A stretch of 64,000 bases of DNA from contig JAJEDB010000147.1 in NCBI GenBank assembly GCA_022821725.1, forward strand, positions 1 to 64,000, given 5' to 3'. The DNA is from Candidatus Poribacteria bacterium (GTDB taxonomy: Bacteria > Poribacteria > WGA-4E > WGA-3G). Position 1 is the first letter of the stretch. Each line of letters opens with the position of its first letter. A program made the translations under genes and the position numbers. The notes beneath the pieces are model-generated. The model had not been told where the DNA came from. It searched no databases and saw nothing but the letters and a program-made list of their open reading frames with translations. Below, in pieces: positions 53,801 through 61,220 of the stretch.

Positions 53801-54271
53801 CTTGGGAACCGCATCCGCCAAATTATGTCTTGCGACCTCGGCATCAACCTGACGCATGGCTGCCTCAACCAGCGTAGGACTCGACAATTGATCCTCTCTG
53901 TTCTGTGCTAACTCTACGATGCCCAGCACATGATCCCCAAAACGTGGGAACTTTTGCTGCAACAACCGAGCGACACCCTCTAATTGTCGATGCTTCCAAA
54001 CCCAGTTGTAGTATTTCATGGGTAAGAGAAAGACCATTCCGACCATACCAACCCCTAAGATGAGCACCCGTAGAAGTGTAGGTGTATCAAAGACTCGGTC
54101 TAAGCAGAAAACGATGATATAAGAGACGAGGATACCAAAGATTGCTGCCAACACCCCTTCAGCAAGTTTGATCGTCCATACCCGTTTTTGGTACCGTTCC
54201 AGTGCCGCTTTCATACGCGGCGGTATTTTAATTTTTCCTTGCGGTTCGGTCAGATGCGTCTGGATTCTCAT
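50834..54271 (-). CDS. DUF4175-like large membrane-anchored protein
   Basis: 1145 residues. Two transmembrane helices near the N-terminus (about 32-55 and 62-80) and a third near 160-180 precede a mainly extracytoplasmic chain. About 250-550 is a beta-rich domain (YAEPFDVEARL, LTAKVELPDYLQR, DDFGVKRVGLEW) and 560-1130 is helical and coiled-coil with many Glu, Gln and Arg residues. This fits DUF4175-type proteins found beside MoxR, BatA and DUF58. Low-complexity Gln/Ser residues near 650 are encoded by heptamer repeats. The start is ATG 54271 with GGAGG; the longer frame to 54382 overlaps the next gene. Probably part of the envelope complex made by this cluster. Confidence 0.7.
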   Translation of the reverse strand: MRIQTHLTEPQGKIKIPPRMKAALERYQKRVWTIKLAEGVLAAIFGILVSYIIVFCLDRVFDTPTLLRVLILGVGMVGMVFLLPMKYYNWVWKHRQLEGVARLLQQKFPRFGDHVLGIVELAQNREDQLSSPTLVEAAMRQVDAEVARHNLADAVPKPRHRHWAYAAALPLALVVIGTVAIPATSWNTFARWLTPWRDVPRYTFAQLEGESGLRVVPYAEPFDVEARLKEDSPWKPESGEARYANQTPVVATRDEAIYQFQLPPQTRDGHLKLRVGDARRTIPIEPKLRPALTQLTAKVELPDYLQRSEPLVEDVRGGTLSLLKGSTAILEATATRALAEATLNGRPQRVDGERVTTEPISVVGGVFNPDTLLQLAWRDRFGLAAREPQVIQLEAREDESPRVSFNKLNNNRVVLSSEVLTFEVQAGDDFGVKRVGLEWEGIGNPIHNPEPTSGEKTVASGTPTTDVMTVPATFSALRENVRPQSLRLRAFAEDYLPGRERVRSPDLVIHVLTPAEHFKWLVGQMELWMGAAQEVHDKELQLHETNRELRDLPPEALDDPAQRRKLQNQAAAERANAARLERLIQLGTELVQEATKNEEFDPNQLESWAEILKKLEEIAGQRMPSVADLLARAAEAPGQSSRQPIRNQQTANSNQQESSSLTAERPPSSSKGEPNNLENVEKYGPERKTPPEGLDDIPEDPNTPGAGVIVNRSKQPEGKPGYVPANPTPRVVDVESGFNEEEEAGQAPQIVGGLGIPMTTLKGSGRKNDEEEEPPAPQTAELVLEAVKEQQELLDAFAALAEKMNKLLTGFENSTFVKRLKAASRRQIDIAVDLNNLDGFGQDVSDAVEDASDRERLAGKEISESKVASTLLQDMAAYADRRPSGGFSRVLSEMQDVIVSDQMLDMAEAIQDNFIGDATIEAEFWADTLDRWAEQLVDPLPDGNPPPEMGLVELPNLPPEIVVEVMRIINREIQLREETRELEQAKAALTADEYRDRSIALYETQITLTEDTREVEAQISLLPNAQERFIQGQLAKVGRAAEVMEEVEDILAEPDTGPRAIAAITETIEILLETGRMPNAPMIRNAPPATASALMLLGVGDDSGKASIENRSPRQATGKTGRVLPEEFRQGLDAYFDALEGRTQQ
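52304..52331. repeat. heptamer short tandem repeats inside a coding region
   Basis: TTGCTGA, TTGCTGT, TCGCTGT, TTGTTGA: four consecutive 7-mers, read on the minus strand as a Gln/Asn/Ser-rich stretch of the DUF4175-like protein. Confidence 0.6.
54224..54251 (-). repeat. CCGCAAGG leader element, copy 3 (in coding sequence)
   Basis: On the minus strand: GACCGAACCGCAAGGAAAAA then TTAAAATA. Here the element is translated as TEPQGKIKI, residues 8-16 of the DUF4175-like protein. Confidence 0.55.
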
Positions 54272-54297
54272 GTTTTCCTCCGTGGATCCGCTCTCCA

Positions 54298-56538
54298 CTA
54301 TACCGCTCCCGACATTTTTCTCGCAACCCAGAACACCCCGAGCAGTAGGATAAGAAGTCCTGCCCAAAGTGGGTGTGCCCAAATCCGTGTGCGGTGCACC
54401 GTTGGTTCAGGTTCCGGTAAGGCGGCGAGATCATCCAACAGACTTCTCGCCTCAGAAACCGACACTAACCTACCGTCTGTAATTTTGGCGATTTCGTCTA
54501 AAACCTCAAAACGCGCCAAACGCCCTTGTTGTTCCCGATTTAAACCTTGAACTGACAGATCGGTTTGGACCGAAGCCCCAGTTTCAATGCTACTCGCAAC
54601 GAGTTGATAGTTTCCAGATTCTTTCGGGGTAAACGAACCTGCGAACAATCCTATTGCATCACCTTTACCCGGTTGCAGATGTATTGTTTGTGTTTTACCT
54701 GACGGCGAAATCACCTGGACAACAACCGACCCCCTATCCACCGGCGTCCCCAACGGATCGTTCACGTTGGCATTTAACATCACAACATCATCGACGTGCG
54801 GTCGGTCGGGTGAAAAAAACAAACGCATTGATTCGCCTTGTGCCATCTGCCGACGATACGCCATCCACCGAGCGACTTGGCTCCAGAAACGGTAGTGATA
54901 CTTATCCTCAACCCCTTGCCGCCACCGCCATGCGCTATCTGTTCCCATAAACAATACTTTACCCGCACCGTAGGTTTTGCTCACGATGAGCGGCACGCGT
55001 CCAGAAGTCGTCGCGACCTCATTGTGCACGGCTAAAGTCTCTGTCCCTGCCTTGGCGCGTTTGACCGCAGCGTACCAGTAGAAACCCGGCAATGTGCGCC
55101 ATACTTGACGGTTGAGTTCCTCGGTTTCTCCGAGGCGAGTTAATAAGCTCCGCTGTCCCAACTGCGTGAGTGCGAAATACCCCTGTGTTGCCGCCCCAAC
55201 ACCATACGGGGTCGCAGCGTCCAAAACCACGGGATAGAGATCCGCAAGCGGACCGGACATCAACGATTCATGCATCCCGGTCCGTCCCGGCATAAAAACG
55301 AGTCCTGAGGCCTGTGCACTGACAAGCTGCCGTAGGTCCCGTGCCTGTTCAATTGTTAACTGTTTCTCTTTGACACCGACATCACCAAGGAACACCACGT
55401 CGTAGCGGCTCAGTTCGTTGGTCGTAGGAAAGTTTTTGATGTAACTACGCCCGCCGCCGACCTTCGATAGTTTCGGATGAAAAAGTAGGCAGGTCAATTC
55501 GACCCCGGGATCCCGCTCCAAGGCATTGCGCAGATAACGGTACTCCCACCGGGGATAGGATTCGACGACCAGGACCTTCAATTGTTCCTTGCGCACTGAT
55601 ATCGGTACGGAAATCTCATTGTTTTCTGGGATTAATTCCTGTGTGTCTCTCGGAATACGCATTGTTAGCAGATAGTCCCCAACTGCTGGCGGTGTCCAGA
55701 CCATGTTCTCTTGCGCTTGGTTCATCGCGGGGACACGGATAAGTTTGCTAACAGTTGATTTATTGTTAATATTGTCTCGCAGGTCTCCTTTATAGACTTG
55801 CGTCAAGGTAACATTCACGTCTCTGTCCTGACCCAAGGTGCTGCGAACGACAAAGGGGATACGAAGTTGCTTATTGACAACCGCAAAAGTCGGGGCATCC
55901 ATACTTACTAACTCAAGATCAGGTAACGGCACTTTACTACCCACCCCAACAGCAAAAACCGGAATTCCGCGCATCCGAAACCGCGTCGCCGCTTCGACAG
56001 GTGAATTACCGATATTCCAATCACCGTCCGACAACAGCACGACCCCGCGAAGATTGGCATGCGTGTCTAAAACTTGCGTCAGTCCGGCGTTCAAATCCGT
56101 TGCTTCCTCCGCCGGATCTAACTGTGAAGAGAAGGGTTCAAATACTACGTTGAGGTCACTGGCATCCGAAGGTTTCCAAATCTCCTCAGACATCAAGGAT
56201 TGAATCGTTTCCGCTCGACTTTTCGGATCCCTTTGTTCAACGTCTTGTGAGTCTATTACGTCCCGTGTTTTCATGCTATTAGATGTGTCCCAAAGCACTG
56301 CGAGTGTAGAACGCCGATCGGGTAGTTGTGTTTGCAACCATTCGGGCTGATTCAGGGTTACAACGACCATGCAAATCAACACAAGGCGTAGAAATTCAAG
56401 CACTGCGGTCTTTTTGCTATAACCGCTGCGACACCATGCCAGCCAGCATAATATGCCAGCCACAATTATGACAGCCAAACTCAACCCTAAGAAGGTACCA
56501 CTTGAGAAAAATTCGAGGTTTCCCTGCTGTTCCTGCAT
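54298..56538 (-). CDS. VWA-domain / glutamine amidotransferase-like membrane protein
   Basis: 746 residues. N-terminal helices (about 14-36 and 44-62) precede a von Willebrand A domain: VLWDTSNSMKTRD carries the DxSxS metal site, and LLSDGDWNIG and VFAVGVGS are the later strands. A middle region (about 320-570) has the Rossmann-like strands of class I glutamine-amidotransferase-like domains (LKVLVVESYPRWEYRYL, YDVVFLGDVG, VLFMGTDSAWRWR) without an obvious catalytic Cys. A beta domain and a C-terminal helix (about 720-742) close it. This is the usual partner of BatA-type proteins in MoxR clusters. The ATG has no clear Shine-Dalgarno. Confidence 0.8.
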   Translation of the reverse strand: MQEQQGNLEFFSSGTFLGLSLAVIIVAGILCWLAWCRSGYSKKTAVLEFLRLVLICMVVVTLNQPEWLQTQLPDRRSTLAVLWDTSNSMKTRDVIDSQDVEQRDPKSRAETIQSLMSEEIWKPSDASDLNVVFEPFSSQLDPAEEATDLNAGLTQVLDTHANLRGVVLLSDGDWNIGNSPVEAATRFRMRGIPVFAVGVGSKVPLPDLELVSMDAPTFAVVNKQLRIPFVVRSTLGQDRDVNVTLTQVYKGDLRDNINNKSTVSKLIRVPAMNQAQENMVWTPPAVGDYLLTMRIPRDTQELIPENNEISVPISVRKEQLKVLVVESYPRWEYRYLRNALERDPGVELTCLLFHPKLSKVGGGRSYIKNFPTTNELSRYDVVFLGDVGVKEKQLTIEQARDLRQLVSAQASGLVFMPGRTGMHESLMSGPLADLYPVVLDAATPYGVGAATQGYFALTQLGQRSLLTRLGETEELNRQVWRTLPGFYWYAAVKRAKAGTETLAVHNEVATTSGRVPLIVSKTYGAGKVLFMGTDSAWRWRQGVEDKYHYRFWSQVARWMAYRRQMAQGESMRLFFSPDRPHVDDVVMLNANVNDPLGTPVDRGSVVVQVISPSGKTQTIHLQPGKGDAIGLFAGSFTPKESGNYQLVASSIETGASVQTDLSVQGLNREQQGRLARFEVLDEIAKITDGRLVSVSEARSLLDDLAALPEPEPTVHRTRIWAHPLWAGLLILLLGVFWVARKMSGAV

Positions 56539-56634
56539 TTTTTAATTTTTTAATTATTCGCAAGGCGTTAAATGGAGTGTTCTGTTTATCAACGGTTTTC
56601 CCTTAAATCCGCCTGCGTGTTTTTGCGAATCAAT

Positions 56635-56659
56635 GCTGAATGCGCGTGTGGCATTCAGC
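56635..56659. repeat. hairpin in cluster spacer
   Basis: GCTGAATGC (56635-56643), loop of 7, GCATTCAGC (56651-56659), inside the 278-nt gap between BatA-like and VWA genes. A possible transcript-processing or attenuation site. Confidence 0.45.
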
Positions 56660-56668
56660 GGGGTATTT

Positions 56669-56753
56669 CTGCGTATTGTTGCAGGCTACTGTCTTGGATA
56701 AACTAAAACCGGTAGCCCGTAATGTAATGAAGGGGTTTTTGCTTGGGCGTTTC
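56669..56753. repeat. mosaic intergenic repeat, copy 2
   Basis: Contains the 20-nt exact match to 46029-46048 and, at 56732-56753, the inverted match to 45996-46017. Modules are therefore rearranged relative to each other. Confidence 0.65.
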
Positions 56754-56796
56754 CTCATAGATATACGGAAAGGGACTTTATCCATCAAAACGCCCT

Positions 56797-56822
56797 GACC
56801 GAACCGCAAGGTAAACTTAAAA
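56797..56822 (+). repeat. CCGCAAGG leader element, copy 4
   Basis: GACCGAACCGCAAGGTAAAC then TTAAAA on the plus strand, overlapping the stop codon of the leftward BatA-like gene, opposite in orientation to the copy at that gene's start. Confidence 0.55.
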
Positions 56823-58883
56823 AGTCGTTCTGGTTCTCTTACCCGGTAAACTCAGTGCTGCCTCTGCCAGAAGTGCCATTATCATTGCAATCAAAAAAAT
56901 ACGCCATAGTTCACTCGCTAATGCAGATGTGTCGCCTACATCAACATCAATCCGTCGATACGACATCCCATCAAAGAGTGCATCCACCGTCTCGACAGGG
57001 ACCGCTGTAGCACTGTCTTCAATTTGGCTACGATTTACAGCCGTCCAATACGCGCCGTCTCGGTACACACCCGCATGTAACCCGTGTTGTGACAGGAGTG
57101 GCGAGTTGTCCGTAGGTGCGACTAATTCCCAAGCTGAAGCGTCTTTCAACACATCAGGACCTGCGTCGCGCTGAGAGGCGACAGACAAAGCTTGGCAACC
57201 CCAGCCCAACGCCCGCTGTAAAATCACGTAAAATATGACCCCTTCGCGTTCGAGGGAGGAAAATTGTGCTGTGGGTAGTGTGCTACAGAAATATACCGCA
57301 CCACGATCAGTAGCGACACGACTGAGCAGGGGCGCATCGTCATTAAATCTCGCCAAGGGTGTCCCAGGACTTTCAAAAGAACGGTATTGATACGTGCGTA
57401 ATTCATTCAGTGGCAACGCGTCTCCGCTCTCTACATGAGCCAGCAGATCTGTATCGCCACGCCACCATGAAGTGCTGAAAATCTGTTGACTTCCAGGAGT
57501 TTGCCAGTCCCGCCAATGCGATCCAAATAGCCGTTCATCTGCGTTCTGATTCCCCTTCCGAATAACGGGTGGGTTGTCCCACAGGTTTCCTATAAAGGCT
57601 TGCGTCGGCGGGAAGAACATAACCACGCGCCCTTTATCAACAAATTGCGCAATCTGCTCTGCGACTGACCCACGCGGTAGAGCTGCTTGCCAGATCAACA
57701 ATCCTGTATTTTCCCATTGTCCCGCAAGCCTATTAAGGCTTGCGCCCTCTGCAGCGCTATCTACAGAGATTACATCAACCTGATGTTGAAGTCGAGGGTC
57801 TATCGGAATAGCAAGTGCCCGTCGAAACGCTTCACCGTTCTTTACATCATCACTCACAACAACGGCTCTCCGCACCGGCGATTCCGAAAACACAAAGAAG
57901 AACCGATTATCCAAGGGATTCGCATCGCCCGGCAACCCAACCGAACCCCAACCTGAACGGAGTTTGGTATCGATTGGGATACGATGTCCTTTCAGAGAGG
58001 CTTCCTGTTGGTCAAGCTTCACCTCAACGACAGACCGAACGTTGTTGACTTCAAACTCAATCGGAACCTCTTGACGCATTGTGTCACGATTCCCCTTCGA
58101 CCGAACTATCACATCAAGGACAAGCTCCGCATCGTTCCCGCGTTCCCACCGTTGGACGTTTTCTACCCTTACCGACAAATTGCTTGAAGGCAAATCTGCG
58201 TCCGCCAGCAAGAAATGATGGACACCTTCTAATTGCGCAAATTCCTCGCGTATCGCTTGCCAGCGTCCGCTTTCAACATCCCAATCGTTCTCGTTCAAGT
58301 CAGAGCAGATCCACACGTCAACGCGTCCCGACTCATTCGCGTTGAGATACGCTAAGGTGGACGCAAGCATTCCCGGAATATCCGCACTGGTGGCACTCGG
58401 TCCGGCGATGGGTATATCCAATAGTGCCTTCGGTGAATCCACCTCCTGTAGTTGACCGCTTGCACTATCAATCAGAATCAAGTGCGTCCCGTAATCTCCC
58501 TGTTCCAGCAATTCCGCGAGTTTTTGAAGTGCCGCAGATCGCTTTGACTGCCCCGTTTGTAAGTCTTGCCTTTCCATGCTCGCGGAACGGTCCAGGAGTA
58601 TTAAGGTGGCATCCGGTTTACTCATTCCGATGCTACCCAACCATCCACCAGATAAGGGACGACTGACGACGAAAATTAGAGCGGCGACCGCAAGCACACG
58701 CATCAGTAGAATAAGGAAATGCCGAAGACGTGCCATACCTTTGCTCATCCGCTTCGCACTCATAAGGAACATCATGGCTGCCCAAGGGATCGTGCGGTGC
58801 CGATACTGATTGATGAGGTGGATAAGGATCGGCAACGCGATTAAAGGGAGGGCGATTAATGCGAACGGTTGCAGAAAACCCAT
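56817..58883 (-). CDS. BatA-like protein with VWA domain
   Basis: 688 residues. The N-terminus MGFLQPFALIALPLIALPILIHLINQYRHRTIPWAAMMFL is the BatA (aerotolerance regulator) N-terminal region with two helices (about 5-22 and 58-78). ATLILLDRSASMERQD is the VWA metal-ion-dependent adhesion site DxSxS. A later region (about 320-560) resembles the glutamine-amidotransferase-like fold without a catalytic triad, and a C-terminal helix is at about 660-680. Acts in the cell membrane with MoxR and DUF58. Leader copy 5 supplies its AAGGA ribosome binding site. Confidence 0.85.
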   Translation of the reverse strand: MGFLQPFALIALPLIALPILIHLINQYRHRTIPWAAMMFLMSAKRMSKGMARLRHFLILLMRVLAVAALIFVVSRPLSGGWLGSIGMSKPDATLILLDRSASMERQDLQTGQSKRSAALQKLAELLEQGDYGTHLILIDSASGQLQEVDSPKALLDIPIAGPSATSADIPGMLASTLAYLNANESGRVDVWICSDLNENDWDVESGRWQAIREEFAQLEGVHHFLLADADLPSSNLSVRVENVQRWERGNDAELVLDVIVRSKGNRDTMRQEVPIEFEVNNVRSVVEVKLDQQEASLKGHRIPIDTKLRSGWGSVGLPGDANPLDNRFFFVFSESPVRRAVVVSDDVKNGEAFRRALAIPIDPRLQHQVDVISVDSAAEGASLNRLAGQWENTGLLIWQAALPRGSVAEQIAQFVDKGRVVMFFPPTQAFIGNLWDNPPVIRKGNQNADERLFGSHWRDWQTPGSQQIFSTSWWRGDTDLLAHVESGDALPLNELRTYQYRSFESPGTPLARFNDDAPLLSRVATDRGAVYFCSTLPTAQFSSLEREGVIFYVILQRALGWGCQALSVASQRDAGPDVLKDASAWELVAPTDNSPLLSQHGLHAGVYRDGAYWTAVNRSQIEDSATAVPVETVDALFDGMSYRRIDVDVGDTSALASELWRIFLIAMIMALLAEAALSLPGKRTRTTF

Positions 58884-58903
58884 ATTTTAATTATTCCTTG
58901 CGG
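58884..58903 (-). repeat. CCGCAAGG leader element, copy 5
   Basis: On the minus strand: CCGCAAGGAATAATTAAAAT directly before the ATG of the BatA-like gene, with AAGGA as the ribosome binding site. Confidence 0.6.
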
Positions 58904-58928
58904 AGGAACGGCGACTGACAACTAATCC

Positions 58929-59831
58929 TCACTTGTGTCGTTTCGGTGTCCGACCTAATAGGAATCGCGCTAACACATCGTCGTAGTTCTCATTGATGCG
59001 GATACGATGATAATCGACTTCGGTCTCCTGAATGACCGTGTTCATACCTTCGAGATATACTTCCAGTGCTCGCTGGTATTGCGCCCCGATGACGGTTGGA
59101 TCCGCCAATATAGGCTCGCCGCCCTCCATGTCAATGAAACGCATGGGACGATCGAATTCCAACGCCAATTCGCGCTGCTCCAACAAATGAAACACCGCGA
59201 CATCGTGCTTACGGAATCGTAGATGGTCAAGACAGTTCCGAACGACTTCCGGTTCGATGAACAGATCGGAAAGGATGATAATGAGTGCCCTTTGCGGAAC
59301 ACGTTCAGCGGTTTCATGGAGAACGTTCGCCAACCCTGTTTCACCAGAGGCTTCCATCGCACCCAATTCATCAAGAACTGCGCTGAGATGTGCCGCACTC
59401 CGTTTCGGTGGTATCTCTTTGTGAAACCCTGTGCCTGCGCAGTAAAGTCCGACAGCATCACCTTGCTGTGCCGCGATATAGGCTAAGGTTCCAGCGATAC
59501 GACGGGCATAGTCCAGTTTACGCATCCCGTCGTGTGCGAAATTCATAGAACCGCTCGTATCAATGACTAAACACATCCGTAAATTGGTGTCAGCCTCAAA
59601 CTCTTTGATGTAGTAGCGATCGTTCCGGGCATAAGCGCGCCAATCAAGTCTCCGAGGGTCATCCCCCGGCACATACTTTCGGTATTCTGCGAACTCAAGG
59701 CTCGAACCACGAATCGGACTCCGATGTTTGCCCGATACGCTTCCGACCATAGGCAACCGAGCGTGCAATTGAAGGGTCGAAAGTCGTTCCAGCACCTTCT
59801 GATCAAGGTAATCTCGTTTGAGTTCCAACAT
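58929..59831 (-). CDS. DUF58 domain protein
   Basis: 300 residues, the normal length for stand-alone DUF58 proteins. SLEFAEYRKYVPGDDPRRLDWRAYARNDRYYIKEFE (about 44-79) is the DUF58 signature, followed by a VWA-like fold with LVIDTSGSMNF as metal site. No membrane helices. In characterised MoxR systems DUF58 proteins pair with the MoxR ATPase to mature or assemble VWA-containing partners; that role here is inferred from gene order. It starts 57 nt after MoxR and ends 45 nt before BatA. Confidence 0.9.
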   Translation of the reverse strand: MLELKRDYLDQKVLERLSTLQLHARLPMVGSVSGKHRSPIRGSSLEFAEYRKYVPGDDPRRLDWRAYARNDRYYIKEFEADTNLRMCLVIDTSGSMNFAHDGMRKLDYARRIAGTLAYIAAQQGDAVGLYCAGTGFHKEIPPKRSAAHLSAVLDELGAMEASGETGLANVLHETAERVPQRALIIILSDLFIEPEVVRNCLDHLRFRKHDVAVFHLLEQRELALEFDRPMRFIDMEGGEPILADPTVIGAQYQRALEVYLEGMNTVIQETEVDYHRIRINENYDDVLARFLLGRTPKRHK

Positions 59832-59888
59832 TTTTTACTTTTTTATCCTTGGGCATTACTGCGGAATGTAATGGCGCGGTGCCCGGGT

Positions 59889-60902
59889 TTAATCGTTAGA
59901 AATCTCTTCAACGAGTCGGTTGACGATGTCTTTACTGGTAATATTTTCAGACTCGGCAGCGAAGGAGGTGATAACACGATGCGCCAGCACGGGATTCGCC
60001 ACCGCAATAACATCTTCAAGGCGTGCCATGTAGCTGCCACTGAGTGCTGCACGAGCTTTCGCACCGAGAATGAGATATTGAACCGCCCGCGGACCAGCAC
60101 CCCAAGCAACCAAGGGTTTCAACCAATCAGGTGCTGCATCCCCTTTTGGACGTGTGCTGCGGGCGAGGTCCACGGCAAATTCGTAGATGTGCTCGGCGAC
60201 CGGAACGCGACGCACAAGGTCTTGAAACGAGCGCACTCGCTCACCGGTCAGAACATGCTCCAGTGTCGGGAGGGACGCGCCAGTCGTTGTGCGGGCAATC
60301 TCGATCTCTTCAAACCGTGCCGGATAATCCACCTCGATTCTGAACATGAATCGGTCTAACTGCGCTTCCGGTAACGGGTAGGTGCCTTCCTGCTCGATTG
60401 GGTTCTGCGTTGCTAAGACAAAGAAGGGGAGATCCAGAGCGTATGTTCTGCCGATGACAGTGATTTTGTATTCCTGCATCGCCTCAAGCATAGCCGCTTG
60501 GGTCTTTGAAGGGGCGCGATTAATCTCATCCGCCAAAATCAGATTCGCAAAGAGGGGTCCCTTTACGAACTCGAACTCCCGTCTACCGCTGGGGATTTCC
60601 TGAAGAATGTCTGTGCCGGTAATGTCCATCGGCATGAGGTCAGGTGTGAATTGGATGCGACTAAACTGCAACGCCATCGTCTCAGCAAACCGACTGACCA
60701 ATAACGTCTTTGCCAAGCCTGGAACACCCATCAGCAGCGCGTGCCCTTGCGAAAATAGGCAAATTGCCAAGTGTTCGATGACCTGTTCCTGACCGATGAT
60801 AATCCTGGCAAGTGATGTCTTTAACTGGTCATAGACGTTTCGGAGTTCGTCAATTGCAGCAACGTCATCGGCATGCATTCCGTTATTCATTGAGGTCGTC
60901 AT
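59889..60902 (-). CDS. MoxR family AAA+ ATPase
   Basis: 337 residues. Walker A is GVPGLAKT (59-66), Walker B is LILADEINRA (121-130, D125-E126), and sensor 1 is FVLATQNP. The C-terminal helical lid carries the MoxR-type LxxxxRAxAL pattern (LGAKARAALSGS). MoxR ATPases act as chaperones for VWA and DUF58 partners. The start is ATG 60902, with AAGGAATATT before it. This is the first gene of the leftward cluster, whose next genes (DUF58, BatA, VWA/amidotransferase-like, DUF4175-like) are the standard partners. Confidence 0.93.
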   Translation of the reverse strand: MTTSMNNGMHADDVAAIDELRNVYDQLKTSLARIIIGQEQVIEHLAICLFSQGHALLMGVPGLAKTLLVSRFAETMALQFSRIQFTPDLMPMDITGTDILQEIPSGRREFEFVKGPLFANLILADEINRAPSKTQAAMLEAMQEYKITVIGRTYALDLPFFVLATQNPIEQEGTYPLPEAQLDRFMFRIEVDYPARFEEIEIARTTTGASLPTLEHVLTGERVRSFQDLVRRVPVAEHIYEFAVDLARSTRPKGDAAPDWLKPLVAWGAGPRAVQYLILGAKARAALSGSYMARLEDVIAVANPVLAHRVITSFAAESENITSKDIVNRLVEEISND

Positions 60903-60920
60903 AATATTCCTTTTAATGAT

Positions 60921-60941
60921 TATCAGTTGTCAGTCGTCAGT
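60921..60941. repeat. heptamer repeat (TATCAGT TGTCAGT CGTCAGT)
   Basis: Three consecutive 7-mers just upstream of the MoxR start codon, in the 5' leader. Confidence 0.6.
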
Positions 60942-61126
60942 TAAGGGGTTTTCATTTAACAAAACCCGCACCGGTGCGGAGTGTCCAATTAATTCTAAAC
61001 TTTACTATACAGGAAAACCCTTTACCGCGGTTTGAAGTTACGTTCACCCGTCACTTCTTAGTGACACACTTTTAGCGTGAGAAGGTTGCACAATCTCAGA
61101 ATAACCCCAAAGAAACACCTCTGTAA

Positions 61127-61186
61127 GGGTTGGGAGTGTAATACAAGGAATGGATTTGGTCTATTTAAAGACCAAATCCCCAACCC
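61127..61186. repeat. nested palindrome, terminator-like
   Basis: Inner stem GGATTTGGTCT (61152-61162) and AGACCAAATCC (61169-61179) are perfect around ATTTAA. An outer stem GGGTTGG (61127-61133) and CCAACCC (61180-61186) extends it. It lies downstream of the sulfatase gene and may end that transcript. Confidence 0.6.
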
Positions 61187-61220
61187 CTACGAAAACTGAT
61201 AACCGATAACTATTCTCATA

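Larger units (their letters stand above)
60903..61220. other. 318-nt intergenic region with repeats
   Basis: Lies between the sulfatase and MoxR genes, both leftward. It holds heptamer repeats at each end (60921-60941 and 61195-61208), a nested palindrome (61127-61186) and AT-rich sequence that could hold the MoxR promoter. No gene seen. Confidence 0.6.

Noticed and set aside
46074-61220. MoxR cluster repeats considered as CRISPR or MITE arrays
   Set aside because: Units are 7 nt or unevenly spaced, with no spacer structure, terminal inverted repeats or target duplications that I could find.
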